DNA of 64,000 nt from the NCBI GenBank assembly GCA_934636825.1, contig CAKUBG010000005.1, positions 1 through 64,000 on the forward strand. The letters run 5' to 3'. Source of the stretch: an uncultured bacterium. GTDB taxonomy: Bacteria > Vulcanimicrobiota > Xenobia > Xenobiales > Xenobiaceae. A program made the position numbers and the translations under genes. Shown in pieces: positions 34,143 to 43,156 of the stretch (position 1 is the stretch's first letter; the number at the start of each line of letters is the position of its first letter). Under the pieces are notes generated by a model. The model was not told the DNA's origin, did no database searches, and saw only the letters and a program-made list of their open reading frames with translations.

Positions 34143-34946
34143 ATGTTTACTTGCAATGCTAAAGCAGATATTGGCGTTTTTGGCGGTTCCGGTTTTTATA
34201 GTTTAGATTCTAATGCCGAAATGATTGCTCTTAATACGCCCTACGGCCCTACTAGCGACAAAATTTCTTTAATCAATATTCATGGCAAGCGCGTAGCCTT
34301 TTTGCCTCGCCATGGCGCCGATCATCGTCTATCTCCCACTCATATTCCCTATAGAGCTAACCTTTGGGCTATGAAGCAATTGGGTGTAAAAGCTATTATT
34401 GGCCCTTGCGCGGCCGGCAGTTTGCAAACTGAAATTAAACCTGGCAGTTTTGTAGTTTGTGATCAGTTTGTCGATAGAACTTGGGGACGTAAAGATACTT
34501 TCTTTGAGGGGCCGGAAGTACGCCATTTAACCGGAGCCGAGCCTTATTGCCCCAGCTTGCGTCCTTTAGTTGTAGAATGTGCTAAAGAACTTGGTATTGA
34601 AGTTCATCCTAAAGGCACCATGGTCGTAATACAAGGGCCGCGTTTTTCTACCAGAGCTGAAAGTGAATGGTTTAGAAAAATGGGCTGGCATGTCGTTAAC
34701 ATGACCGGCTACCCTGAGTGCTATTTGGCTCGCGAAATGGAAATTTGTTACGTCAATGTTTCCTTGATTACTGATTATGATGCCGGCATTGAAGGTATAG
34801 CTGAAGCTGTAACTGGTGACGAAGTGAGCCGAGTCTTTGCCGAAAATAACCAAAAAGTAAAAGCGCTCATTTATAAAATTATTGAAAAAATCGATTTAAG
34901 CCAAGATTGTTCTTGCCATCACGCTTTAGCTGGCGACACCATGTAG
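34143..34946 (+). CDS. mtnP: 5'-methylthioadenosine phosphorylase family protein
   Basis: Phosphorolyses 5'-methylthioadenosine from polyamine and SAM metabolism to adenine and methylthioribose-1-phosphate. The 267-residue protein has GVFGGSGFYSL near 8, FLPRHGADHRLSPTHIPYRA (52-71), GPCAAGSLQ near 100, and NMTGYPECYLAREMEICYVN. The NMTGYPE and TDYDAG forms match the MTA phosphorylase branch rather than trimeric PNP (MSTVPE), though some relatives act on other purine nucleosides. AAAGG is about 10 bases before ATG. It is the fourth nucleoside phosphorylase in the window. Confidence 0.88.
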   Translation: MFTCNAKADIGVFGGSGFYSLDSNAEMIALNTPYGPTSDKISLINIHGKRVAFLPRHGADHRLSPTHIPYRANLWAMKQLGVKAIIGPCAAGSLQTEIKPGSFVVCDQFVDRTWGRKDTFFEGPEVRHLTGAEPYCPSLRPLVVECAKELGIEVHPKGTMVVIQGPRFSTRAESEWFRKMGWHVVNMTGYPECYLAREMEICYVNVSLITDYDAGIEGIAEAVTGDEVSRVFAENNQKVKALIYKIIEKIDLSQDCSCHHALAGDTM

Positions 34947-35005
34947 CTTAATATTAGCAATAAATGGCACCAGATAGATTGCCGATACTTACAAATAAGT
35001 AATAA

Positions 35006-35046
35006 AAGAGACCGTCCTTTCTTACGAAAAGCGGTCTCTTTCATTT
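35006..35046. terminator. Bidirectional terminator
   Basis: AAGAGACCG (35006-35014) pairs with CGGTCTCTT (35032-35040) with TTTCATTTT behind it; A-rich on the other side, between convergent mtnP and glnS. Confidence 0.88.
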
Positions 35047-35066
35047 TAGTATTTATAACCTAAAGC

Positions 35067-36779
35067 CTACTTTTTGCCTTGCATAATCTTGGCCCAAGTA
35101 TCTTTTAAGGTGACTACGCGGTTGAAGACCAAGTGATCCTTAGTGGTATCTTTATCGGTATAGAAATAACCGGTACGCTCAAATTGGAACCACTTGCCGG
35201 CCGGAGTTTCGGCTACGCTGCTTTCTACTCTGGCATCGGTAATAATTTCCAAAGAGTTGGGGTTAAGCTCATCAATAAAGTTGACGTCTTCGCGGGTAGC
35301 GGGATGATCGACAGCAAAGAGGCGATCGTAAAGTCTAACTTCGCAAGGAATAGACTCGGTGGCGGATACCCAGTGTAAAGTACCTTTGATCTTGCGGCCG
35401 TCGGCAGCATTGCCACCTTTGGACTCGGGATCGTAAGTGCAATGGACTTCGGTGATGTTGCCATTTTCGTCTTTAACTACAGACTCACACTTAATGATAT
35501 AGGCGCGGCGCAAACGCACTTCGCGACCGGGAGCTAAACGGAAGAACTTAGGCACGGGCTCTTCCATAAAGTCGTCGCGCTCGATGAAGACCTCTTTGGT
35601 GAATTTGAGATTGCGATGGCCCATCTTAGGCGGATCGTCGGGGAAGTAAGGAGCTTCAAACTCTTCTACTTGGCCTTCGGGATAGTTGTCAATGACAAGT
35701 TTTAAAGGACGGAGTACGCCCATAATGCGCGGCACTTTGGGGTTGAGATCGTCACGAACGGCTTGCTCGAAGAGAGAATAGCTAGTCCAGGTTTCGGCTT
35801 TGCTAATACCGATACGATCGCAGAATAAACGGATAGATTCAGGAGTATAACCGCGGCGGCGCATACCGGCGATAGTTGGCATACGAGGATCGTCCCAACC
35901 GTTGACGCGATGCTCTTTGACCAACTGGAGGAGCTTACGTTTACTGACGATGACCGATTCTAAGTTGAGGCGAGAAAACTCGATTTGACGAGGGCGGCAC
36001 TCTACGCCTACATTTTCCAAGACCCAGTCATAAAGGGGACGGTTATTTTCAAACTCTAAAGTGCACAGAGAGTGGGTAATACCCTCGATAGAGTCGGAGA
36101 GACAGTGGGTGAAATCGTACATAGGATAGATACACCACTTGTCGCCGGTGTGGGGGTGGGATTGGTGACGGATACGATACAGAGTTGGATCGCGCATGAC
36201 AATGTTGGGATGAGCCATATCGATTTTGGCGCGTAAAACTTTGGCGCCGTCGGGGAATTCTCCATTTTTCATGCGGCGGAAAAGATCTAAGTTCTCTTCT
36301 ACAGAACGATCGCGGCAAGGACTATTTTTGCCTGGTTCAGTAAGGGTACCGCGGCTCAAGCGAATTTCTTCGGCGCTGGAATCGTCTACGTAAGCTTTGC
36401 CCTTCATGATCAAGCGCTCGGCATATTCGTAAAGCTGATCAAAATAGTCGGAAGCGTTGTAAACTTTTTCACCCCATTCGAAGCCGAGCCATTTAACGTC
36501 TTCTTTGATGGCGTTGATGTATTCGGTCTCTTCTTTACCGGGGTTGGTGTCATCCATACGTAAGTGGCAAGTGCCGTGGTAATCGCGGGCTAAGCCGAAG
36601 TCTAAGCAAATGGCTTTAGCGTGGCCGACGTGCAAATAACCATTGGGTTCTGGTGGAAAACGAGTGACCACAGTAGTGTGCTTGCCGCTAGCTAAATCTT
36701 CGTCGATGATATTGCGGATAAAATTGGTGGCGTGAGGGGAAGTTGATTCCACGTGTTCTGTATTAGTATCGTTACTCAT
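35067..36779 (-). CDS. glnS: Glutaminyl-tRNA synthetase
   Basis: Class I synthetase charging tRNA-Gln. 570 residues, normal length. HIGH motif is HVGH (50-53) in FPPEPNGYLHVGHAKAI; KMSKS is VSKRK near 279; the two C-terminal beta-barrels of the anticodon domain are complete (ending TLKDTWAKIMQGK). Start ATG 36777-36779 has AAGGA upstream. Presence of GlnRS suggests direct Gln charging rather than reliance on the GatCAB route, although both may occur. Confidence 0.96.
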   Translation of the reverse strand: MSNDTNTEHVESTSPHATNFIRNIIDEDLASGKHTTVVTRFPPEPNGYLHVGHAKAICLDFGLARDYHGTCHLRMDDTNPGKEETEYINAIKEDVKWLGFEWGEKVYNASDYFDQLYEYAERLIMKGKAYVDDSSAEEIRLSRGTLTEPGKNSPCRDRSVEENLDLFRRMKNGEFPDGAKVLRAKIDMAHPNIVMRDPTLYRIRHQSHPHTGDKWCIYPMYDFTHCLSDSIEGITHSLCTLEFENNRPLYDWVLENVGVECRPRQIEFSRLNLESVIVSKRKLLQLVKEHRVNGWDDPRMPTIAGMRRRGYTPESIRLFCDRIGISKAETWTSYSLFEQAVRDDLNPKVPRIMGVLRPLKLVIDNYPEGQVEEFEAPYFPDDPPKMGHRNLKFTKEVFIERDDFMEEPVPKFFRLAPGREVRLRRAYIIKCESVVKDENGNITEVHCTYDPESKGGNAADGRKIKGTLHWVSATESIPCEVRLYDRLFAVDHPATREDVNFIDELNPNSLEIITDARVESSVAETPAGKWFQFERTGYFYTDKDTTKDHLVFNRVVTLKDTWAKIMQGKK

Positions 36780-37002
36780 AGTTGAAATTCCTTATAGGGC
36801 GGATCTCAGAAATCGCGTCCATTAGAATAAGGCCGAAATTTTCGACCGGCCTTAATTCTAGCATTTTTTACTGGCTTAGGCTATGTTTAGGCAGCTTTGC
36901 TTTGATTGTTTCGCTGGGCTAAGGATGGAAGGTAAACAAAGCCTTGCCCTTAAATTAAAGTAGCTCGAGAGGCCATAAAGTTAAAGTGGAGGCTTAGCGT
37001 TT

Positions 37003-37353
37003 ATGTGGGAGAAAATTGGCAACTTTGCTTTGAAAATATATGAACGCATTAAAGAATTTTATGCTACTCCGGGGAATGTTGGCTTAAAAATTCTTTTCTC
37101 TGCTCTAGGATGTTTCGTTTTTGGTTTTTTATTGCCACTGATGCTTATAATTGTGCTTATTGCTGCTTGGGTTTTTTATCAAGATTTAAATAGTGGCCCT
37201 ATTTCCGGTGGTAAAAACTGCCCTTTGCCGCCTCCTGAAGAACAAGTTGAGCCTGCTAAGCAAAGTTGCCCCCTTAAAGAAATACAATTAAACACTCGCT
37301 TGACGCCCGATTTTGTTCGATCTCTTTCGCTAAAAATCGGAAGTCGCAGTTAA
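37003..37353 (+). CDS. Small single-span membrane protein
   Basis: 116 residues with a long hydrophobic stretch (about 27-58) that could span the membrane once or as a hairpin, then a Pro-rich, Cys-containing cytoplasmic or periplasmic tail (CPLPPPEEQVEPAKQSCPL). GGAGG is 11 bases before ATG. It precedes dnaX by 26 bases and is probably co-transcribed. No family recognised. Confidence 0.6.
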   Translation: MWEKIGNFALKIYERIKEFYATPGNVGLKILFSALGCFVFGFLLPLMLIIVLIAAWVFYQDLNSGPISGGKNCPLPPPEEQVEPAKQSCPLKEIQLNTRLTPDFVRSLSLKIGSRS

Positions 37354-37379
37354 ATTTCAGGAGCTCTTTTTCAGTCAAT

Positions 37380-39236
37380 ATGGCCAGTGTTTCGCTTTTT
37401 CAAAAATATCGCTCTCAAAAATTTGAAGATTTAATCGGACAAGAAGTTGTAGTCAAGACTTTAAAAAATGCTTTGGCTTCTGGCCGTATGGCCAATGTCT
37501 ATCTTTTTTGCGGCCCGCGTGGCACTGGCAAAACCAGTACAGCTCGAATTTTGGCTAAAGCTTTAAATTGTGAAGGTACTGCCGATAATCCGCATTCTGA
37601 GCCTACGCCAGAACCTTGCTGCCAGTGTTCGGCTTGTCGATCTATTGCCGAAGGTTCTTGCTTGGACGTTTTGGAAATTGACGCCGCTTCCAATACTCAG
37701 GTAGACAAAATAAGAGAATTTATTGTCGATAAGGTCCAGTTCGCTCCAGCTCAGGTGCGTTACAAAGTTTATATTATTGACGAAGTTCATAAATTGTCAG
37801 ATTCTTCTTTCAATGCACTTTTGAAAACTTTGGAAGAACCGCCTAAGCATGTTGTCTTTATTTTAGCCACTACCGATCCGGAAAAAATTCCAGCTACGAT
37901 TATTTCTCGCTGCCAGCGCTACAATTTCCAGCGCTTTACTTTGCAACAAACTGTCAATCATATAAAGAATATTGCCCACAAAGAAAATGTACAAATAGAT
38001 GATTTGGCAGCCGAACTTATAGCCCGATCTTCGGAAGGCTCCATGCGCGACGCCTTAGTAGCTTTGGAACAAGCTATGTTCTTCTGTTGCCAACAGGATG
38101 GCCATTCACGAATAAATGGAGAAGATGTGCGTGGCCTTTTGGGCTTAGCCGGAACTGAAGCTATTCAAGATTTAGTGTCTTCGTTTATCGTTCAGGATGC
38201 TTGCCAAGCTTTGAATCTTTTGGATAGTTTGATAAATAAAGGGCGCAACTTGAATAAATTGGCTGCTGAGCTTTTGGAATATTTGCGCCAAATGATGTTG
38301 GTTTGTGTTAAAGCAGCCGATCAAGAGACTCTGGGAGTAACTGATAATTATTTTCAAGAATTAACTAAGCGCAGTCAATTAGTAAAATTGGGTACAATTT
38401 TGAACTGGATCGGCAGTATAAGTGAATTGCAACGCCGCCTTTCCGGCAGCCAAAATGCTCGTTTGGCTTGGGAGACTGTGCTAATTGAGCTGACTGCACC
38501 TCTGGCCGGAACTGATGAGAGCAGCCTTTTAGCTAGAATTGAAGCTTTGGAAGCCGAAATTTCTGCTCTAAAAGCATCGAAGGGCAACAACCTGGAACAA
38601 TCGTCTGTCGTACCGATAAAGGATAAAAGCCGCGTTGAGCCGTCTAAGGTCGCTACTGTCTCTTCTACTTCTGCTACCGAGACGGCTTCTCCTAAGATCG
38701 TGGCTGGAACTAAACAAACTGACGATCTGGGCTGGGGAATGACAACTTCAGCAAATGTACCAAGTGTTTCGCTTGCTGCCAAATCTACTCAAGTGGAGAA
38801 CCAAAGTACGCCTGTAGCCAAAACTTCGACGTCGTCCTCAAAAGCTGAAGCTAAAAACAAGCAAGGAAGCGCTGGTCAGTTTTGGCAAAAATTGTTGAAC
38901 TATTTGGAAGAGAAGAAGCCGTCAGTTTTTGCTTTGGTTCGTGGCACAAAGTGCCTTTCGGCCCGTCAAGGCTTGATCGTTATAAAATTTGAGAGCGATC
39001 GTCAAGCCGATTATGAGGCTGCTTCTCAAGAACGTACTGCCATAGAAGATGTTTTAACAGAGGTTATGCAACGTCCAATTAAAATAGATTTGCGCCTTGG
39101 CAAAGTTGCTGTCACCAGTCCACAAGATGAATATATGCATACCGTAAATTTAGTGCTTAACAGTTTTGCTGGACAAACTCTGAGCAAATATGCTAATGGC
39201 AGTGCGTCTGATCCAGCTACTCGGGTGGAGGCTTAA
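37380..39236 (+). CDS. dnaX: DNA polymerase III subunit gamma/tau
   Basis: Clamp-loader ATPase of the replisome. 618 residues: Walker A GPRGTGKT (45-52), zinc module with Cys in CCQCSACRSIAEGSC (about 79-94), Walker B VYIIDEVHKL, and SRC motif ISRCQRYNF. Residues 385-500 are a low-complexity Ser/Thr/Lys linker, followed by a tau-like C-terminal domain. It heads a dnaX-UPF0270-phosphoesterase-ybaB-recR run; dnaX-ybaB-recR is a widely conserved order. No clear slippery frameshift site was noticed. Confidence 0.95.
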   Translation: MASVSLFQKYRSQKFEDLIGQEVVVKTLKNALASGRMANVYLFCGPRGTGKTSTARILAKALNCEGTADNPHSEPTPEPCCQCSACRSIAEGSCLDVLEIDAASNTQVDKIREFIVDKVQFAPAQVRYKVYIIDEVHKLSDSSFNALLKTLEEPPKHVVFILATTDPEKIPATIISRCQRYNFQRFTLQQTVNHIKNIAHKENVQIDDLAAELIARSSEGSMRDALVALEQAMFFCCQQDGHSRINGEDVRGLLGLAGTEAIQDLVSSFIVQDACQALNLLDSLINKGRNLNKLAAELLEYLRQMMLVCVKAADQETLGVTDNYFQELTKRSQLVKLGTILNWIGSISELQRRLSGSQNARLAWETVLIELTAPLAGTDESSLLARIEALEAEISALKASKGNNLEQSSVVPIKDKSRVEPSKVATVSSTSATETASPKIVAGTKQTDDLGWGMTTSANVPSVSLAAKSTQVENQSTPVAKTSTSSSKAEAKNKQGSAGQFWQKLLNYLEEKKPSVFALVRGTKCLSARQGLIVIKFESDRQADYEAASQERTAIEDVLTEVMQRPIKIDLRLGKVAVTSPQDEYMHTVNLVLNSFAGQTLSKYANGSASDPATRVEA

Positions 39237-39242
39237 AATATT

Positions 39243-39473
39243 ATGGATGAAGAAATTGACAGTCGTTTAATAGAAGTTCCTTACGAACGTTTAAGCTCTG
39301 AGGCTTTGCAAGGAGTTTTGGAAGAATATGCTACTCGTGGAGGTTATGAATGTTCGATGCCTTTGCAAAAGAGAGTAGATATTCTCAAGAAAAAATTAGC
39401 CGATCAGCAATTGGCTATCATGTTTGATCCTGTAGAAGAGGAAATCAACATCGTAAAAAAAGAGCAAATTTAA
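39243..39473 (+). CDS. UPF0270 (YheU-like) small protein
   Basis: 76 residues. The pattern IEVPYERLSSEALQGVLEEY, then LQKRVDILKKKL, a strand AIMFDPVEEEINIV and terminal KKEQ closely follows YheU/UPF0270, a small conserved family without assigned function. The family is best known from proteobacteria, so its presence inside a dnaX-recR operon is notable. The gene begins 6 bases after dnaX and ends 2 bases before the phosphoesterase. Confidence 0.75.
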   Translation: MDEEIDSRLIEVPYERLSSEALQGVLEEYATRGGYECSMPLQKRVDILKKKLADQQLAIMFDPVEEEINIVKKEQI

Positions 39474-39475
39474 TT

Positions 39476-39931
39476 ATGACAAATGTAGCTTTAATTTCAG
39501 ATATTCACGGTCGACTCGATCCTCATGTTTTGGATTATTTGGAAGATTGCGACTATATTGTCTGTGCTGGAGATACCGAAGATCCACTAATTTTGGAAGA
39601 ATTGGCTACTATTGCTCCGGTTACGGCTGTGCGTGGCAATTGCGATTGGCGCCCTTGGGCTGATAGTTTACCTAAAGACGCTGTGCTCCATGTAGAAGAT
39701 GTTAATATCTACGTAATTCACAATTTGGACAATCTGTCTTTTACTCCCGATCCTCATAAAATAGATGTAGTAGTTTACGGTCATACTCACCGTTACAAAC
39801 AATATTATGAAAATGATGTGCTTTACATCAATCCGGGCAGTGTTTCCGAGCCTCGCGGCGGTCAGTACCCTCATATGTATATTTTGGAAATTGAGGGCAA
39901 AAAGATATATACGAAAAACATAGATGTTTAG
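39476..39931 (+). CDS. YfcE/MJ0936-type metallophosphoesterase
   Basis: 151 residues, a minimal calcineurin-fold phosphodiesterase. Metal ligands are visible as SDIHG near residue 8, GDTED (about 32), RGNCDW (about 54), VIHN (about 79) and VVYGHTHR near 102. The NPGSVSEPRGG tail is typical of the family. Such enzymes hydrolyse phosphodiesters in vitro; the natural substrate is usually unknown. Start ATG is 2 bases after the UPF0270 stop. Confidence 0.85.
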   Translation: MTNVALISDIHGRLDPHVLDYLEDCDYIVCAGDTEDPLILEELATIAPVTAVRGNCDWRPWADSLPKDAVLHVEDVNIYVIHNLDNLSFTPDPHKIDVVVYGHTHRYKQYYENDVLYINPGSVSEPRGGQYPHMYILEIEGKKIYTKNIDV

Positions 39932-40114
39932 TTTTTTTTGACGCTTAGTATCTAGTAGGGGAAATGTTGTAGTTTGACAGGTTTGTTGTGAGGTTCAAGA
40001 GGAAGCTGCTGCTTTTGAGCTGGCTTTTTTGGCAGGCTTGTAAGCTTGGAAAGCGAACCTCTGGCGTGGTTTGAGCCTTGATTAAAGCCGATTCTATAAG
40101 GAGATAACAAAAAA

Positions 40115-40423
40115 ATGCAGAGACAAATAATGAAGCAAATGCAAAAAATGCAGAACGACTTAGCCTCCGCTCAGAAAGAGTTGGAAAACGCTACCGTAGA
40201 AGGTGTAGCTGGTGGCGGAGCTGTCAAAGTTGTAGTTACTGGTGCTCAAGTAGTAAAATCAATCAGCATTTCCAAGGATGCAGTAGATCCCGATGATATG
40301 GGAGTTTTAGAAGATTTGGTTTTAGTAGCTATAAATGATGGTTTGGAAAAATCACGTGAGCTTTCTTCCAATCGCATGGGCCGTGTGGCTGCCGGTTTGA
40401 ATTTGCCTCCAGGGTTGTTCTAG
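40115..40423 (+). CDS. Nucleoid-associated protein YbaB/EbfC
   Basis: 102 residues. N-terminal helix KQMQKMQNDLASAQKELEN, the central AGGGAVKVVVTGAQVVKSIS strands and C-terminal helix are classic for YbaB/EbfC, a dimeric DNA-binding protein. TAAGGAGATAA precedes ATG. Seven bases separate it from recR. Confidence 0.95.
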   Translation: MQRQIMKQMQKMQNDLASAQKELENATVEGVAGGGAVKVVVTGAQVVKSISISKDAVDPDDMGVLEDLVLVAINDGLEKSRELSSNRMGRVAAGLNLPPGLF

Positions 40424-40430
40424 TTTAAAA

Positions 40431-41030
40431 ATGTCTAAATATCCTCAGTCTTTAGAGCGTCTTTTGGAACAGTTGCAACAATTGCCTACAGTAGGGCCGA
40501 AGACGGCGTCACGTTTGGCTTTTTACTTATTGAGCGCTTCTAAAGAACGTGTAGCTACTTTAGCTACAGCTATGATGGAAGTAAAAGAACGTCTGAGGGC
40601 TTGCACCAGATGTGGCAATATAGCCGAAGATGACTTGTGCGAGATTTGCCGAGATAGGCGGCGTGATGAAACTACTATTTGTGTGGTAGCCAACACTCGC
40701 GACCTTATGGCCATGGAAAATTCTGGCGAATATGCTGGGCTTTATCATGTGCTAGGTGGGTTGATTTCACCTCTTGATGGAATTGGCCCTGAACAATTGA
40801 ATATAGCTTCCTTACAAGAGCGTTTGGCAAAAGAACCTGTGAAAGAAGTTATTTTGGCCACTAATCCCACTGTTCCGGGAGAAGCTACCGCTTTGTATCT
40901 TAAAAATATTCTTAGCGACAAACAAGTAAAAATTACCAGGTTGGCTTCCGGGCTTCCCATGGGAGCCGATTTGGAATATGCCGATCCCCTCACTTTATCT
41001 AGAGCTCTGGGGAATAGGCAACTTGCCTAA
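40431..41030 (+). CDS. recR: Recombination protein RecR
   Basis: RecR works with RecO/RecF to load RecA on gapped DNA. 199 residues: helix-hairpin-helix LPTVGPKTASRLAFYLL, four-Cys zinc finger (CTRCGNIAEDDLCEICRD, 57-74), Toprim domain with VVANTRDLMAMENSGEYAGL and HVLGGLISPLDGIGPEQLN, and the C-terminal Walker-B-like LPMGADLEYAD. Complete. Confidence 0.96.
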   Translation: MSKYPQSLERLLEQLQQLPTVGPKTASRLAFYLLSASKERVATLATAMMEVKERLRACTRCGNIAEDDLCEICRDRRRDETTICVVANTRDLMAMENSGEYAGLYHVLGGLISPLDGIGPEQLNIASLQERLAKEPVKEVILATNPTVPGEATALYLKNILSDKQVKITRLASGLPMGADLEYADPLTLSRALGNRQLA

Positions 41031-41033
41031 AAA

Positions 41034-41084
41034 AAATTCCCTCTTCACAGATTTTGTCCAAGTCTGGAAGAGGGAATTTTTTTT
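41034..41084. terminator. Bidirectional terminator
   Basis: AAATTCCCTCTTC (41034-41046) pairs with GAAGAGGGAATTT (41068-41080), with A- and T-runs outside, between convergent recR and the outer-membrane-like gene. Confidence 0.92.
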
Positions 41085-41103
41085 GTTCGAGCTTTAGTGA
41101 AAA

Positions 41104-41880
41104 CTAGAACTCGGCAGTAGCGCCAATTTGAATACCGTCATATTTGAGTCTCAAATTGCTGGCACTATGTTGCTCAAAATGATAGCCAATCTTAGCTTGA
41201 ATGGGGCTGTCTTTGAAATTGGTTCTCAAACCCAAATCCCACTCCCAAACATTGAGCTTGCCGTCGGGGTTGCCGTCTAAACCTACATTTTTGGTAATCA
41301 TGCAAGGATAGTATACGGCTTGGCCATAGAGGCCTACGGGATCCCAATTGATTTCAGCGCCTAAACCGAAACCGAAACCGGACGAGTTTTCTATGTTTGC
41401 TTTTCCGGTAAAGCCGGAGCCGTCAGGCCATCTGGAAGTCAAGCAGGTATTTTTGTAGCCTACATAGCCATACAAGGGAGACATAGCCGGAGCTTTGTCC
41501 ATAGTACGGCTGCTCTCAGCTAAAGAAGTAAAATTGAAAGGAATTTTGGCATAGACTTTGAGGTCGTTAAACTCGGGGTTGGAGCAATTCATAGTGATGG
41601 GATCGTCAAAATCGTTGATACCAACTATGTCTAACTTGCTTCCGCCGCCTCTAGTGAAGCTGCCACCGAACATAATACCTTCAAAGATCCTGCCCTCGCC
41701 ACTGAATGTGATGGCGGTTAAATTAGAATGGACTACACCCGAGGGTTTAGACGTAGAGATACGCAGAGGGCTGTAAGTAAGCTCAAAGCGCATATCGTGG
41801 TCTGGGCCGGTTTGGGCGGCCGCAGGAAGCGCTGAGAAAAGAGCAGCGCCTAGGGCCAAAGCGGGTATAAGTTTTTTCAC
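41104..41880 (-). CDS. Predicted outer-membrane beta-barrel protein
   Basis: 258 residues from GTG 41880. This start is chosen because AAGGAG lies 9 bases upstream of it, while the longer reading from 41898 would put that ribosome site inside the coding sequence. It gives a clean signal peptide (MKKLIPALALGAALFSALPA, cut after AAA). The mature part is a run of short amphipathic strands with Gly/aromatic residues and ends in Phe, the classic outer-membrane insertion signal. No family recognised. The gene lies just downstream of a structured, T-tailed element at 41907-42000. Confidence 0.65.
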   Translation of the reverse strand: MKKLIPALALGAALFSALPAAAQTGPDHDMRFELTYSPLRISTSKPSGVVHSNLTAITFSGEGRIFEGIMFGGSFTRGGGSKLDIVGINDFDDPITMNCSNPEFNDLKVYAKIPFNFTSLAESSRTMDKAPAMSPLYGYVGYKNTCLTSRWPDGSGFTGKANIENSSGFGFGLGAEINWDPVGLYGQAVYYPCMITKNVGLDGNPDGKLNVWEWDLGLRTNFKDSPIQAKIGYHFEQHSASNLRLKYDGIQIGATAEF

Positions 41881-41906
41881 AGAGCCAGACTCCTTCACGA
41901 GATAAT

Positions 41907-42000
41907 AAAAAAAACTGCGAAGAGCCTTAGTTCAATGAGGCCCTCCTATTTCCTTTGCAGGCAGGAGTTCTCCCCTAACGGCTAAGGCCCTCCGCAGTTT
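41907..42000 (-). terminator. Long structured RNA element ending in a T-run
   Basis: On the minus strand AAACTGCG/CGCAGTTT and GCCTTAG/CTAAGGC close a roughly 90-base multi-stem structure with an internal CTCCT/AGGAG hairpin, followed by T8. It begins 22 bases after the TPR gene stop and ends about 25 bases before the next ribosome site. It is either the terminator of the TPR gene or an attenuating leader for the outer-membrane gene. Confidence 0.65.
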
Positions 42001-42021
42001 TACCGATATGACAAAAAATAA

Positions 42022-42930
42022 TTAGTGATCGTTTACTTTAGTAGCCGGAGCAGTTTTCTTTTCTCTGGCTAATTTCATTTTATAATCTACATAAGTGCTT
42101 TCCGGGCGCACTTTTTTGGCCGTCTCGTAAATAGCTAAAGCTTCTTCGAAACGTCCTTCCTTTAAGTAAATATCACCGCAAAGGGTCAAAGCGTCGAATC
42201 CTTGAGTATAACCTTGAGGATCAAGCTCGGCACTGCGTTTTAAATAAGGAATAGCTTCTTCGTACTGGCCCATGTCGTAAAGGGCTGAGCCCATAAAATA
42301 TTGGCCGTCAGGATAAGCTGGCAACTCTTCGACTATACGCTGATAAATGTCCTTAGCTTCGGCTGGTTTTTTCTCATCTACTAAAAGGATGTTGCCTAAG
42401 CGATCCATAGCCATAATGTCGTGGGGATTTAAACGCAAAGCTCTAACAAAAAAGCCTTTTGCTCTGGGCATCATGCGCTTTTGGAAATAGACTAAACCCA
42501 TACCGGAATAGGCCATAGAATTTTCAGGATCATTTTCCACAGCCGATTTAAATTCGGTAAGAGCTTCATCTAAGACGTTAGGCAAAAGCTTGCCTCTTAA
42601 GAAATAGGCCATGCCCAATTTACTTAAAGATTCGCCGTTTTCACCAGCAGCGGCCGTTTCAGTTTCGATCTGACTGACAATGCCGTCTACATCTTTTTTA
42701 CGATAGTAGGCGTCTAAAATATAAGCTAAAGCTAAAGTGTTTTTAGGATCTTTAGCTAAAATTTCTTCAAATTGCTTAATAGAGTCGTTCCATTGCCCGG
42801 CATAAAAAGTTTGCAAGGCTTGGGTCATTTCTTCTTGTCCGGCGTTTTCGTCGGCGTGAGCCGCAGTTTGGACGCTCCAAGCCAGACCGCAGGCTACTAT
42901 CAAAGTGAAAATAACTTTATAAAGGTTCAC
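42022..42930 (-). CDS. Exported TPR-repeat protein
   Basis: 302 residues from GTG 42930, supported by AAGGGAG 7 bases upstream; the longer reading from 42972 would hide the signal peptide behind 14 residues. Signal peptide MNLYKVIFTLIVACGLAW with a cut near AHA-DE. The rest is six or more TPR helices (for example ALAYILDAYYRKKD and GMGLVYFQKRMMPRAKGFFV), ending in a Lys-rich tail. Likely a periplasmic scaffold, perhaps in envelope assembly; no specific partner is visible. Confidence 0.75.
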   Translation of the reverse strand: MNLYKVIFTLIVACGLAWSVQTAAHADENAGQEEMTQALQTFYAGQWNDSIKQFEEILAKDPKNTLALAYILDAYYRKKDVDGIVSQIETETAAAGENGESLSKLGMAYFLRGKLLPNVLDEALTEFKSAVENDPENSMAYSGMGLVYFQKRMMPRAKGFFVRALRLNPHDIMAMDRLGNILLVDEKKPAEAKDIYQRIVEELPAYPDGQYFMGSALYDMGQYEEAIPYLKRSAELDPQGYTQGFDALTLCGDIYLKEGRFEEALAIYETAKKVRPESTYVDYKMKLAREKKTAPATKVNDH

Positions 42931-43156
42931 ATTAAACTCCCTTATTCTTGTATATATGTAATCTTTAAACATTCTGAGCGTGCTACTTGTGGGAAAATTA
43001 TTGCCTAGTGTAGAGGTTTGTCCTCCCTTATATTGGAAAAGTGCCAGTCTTTTCGTTACTGTTGTGCGGTATTTTCCTTAAAAAAATCTGATAACATTTT
43101 TAATGCTTAGAACTTTTAGACGTTTCTTAAAAAAAATAAATTTATGATGGCTTTAT

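Noticed and set aside
39991..40009. Resemblance to the conserved loop of SRP RNA near dnaX (14 of 19 bases by eye)
   Set aside because: The GGAA tetraloop is missing and the flanking bases do not form the expected helix; the match is probably chance.
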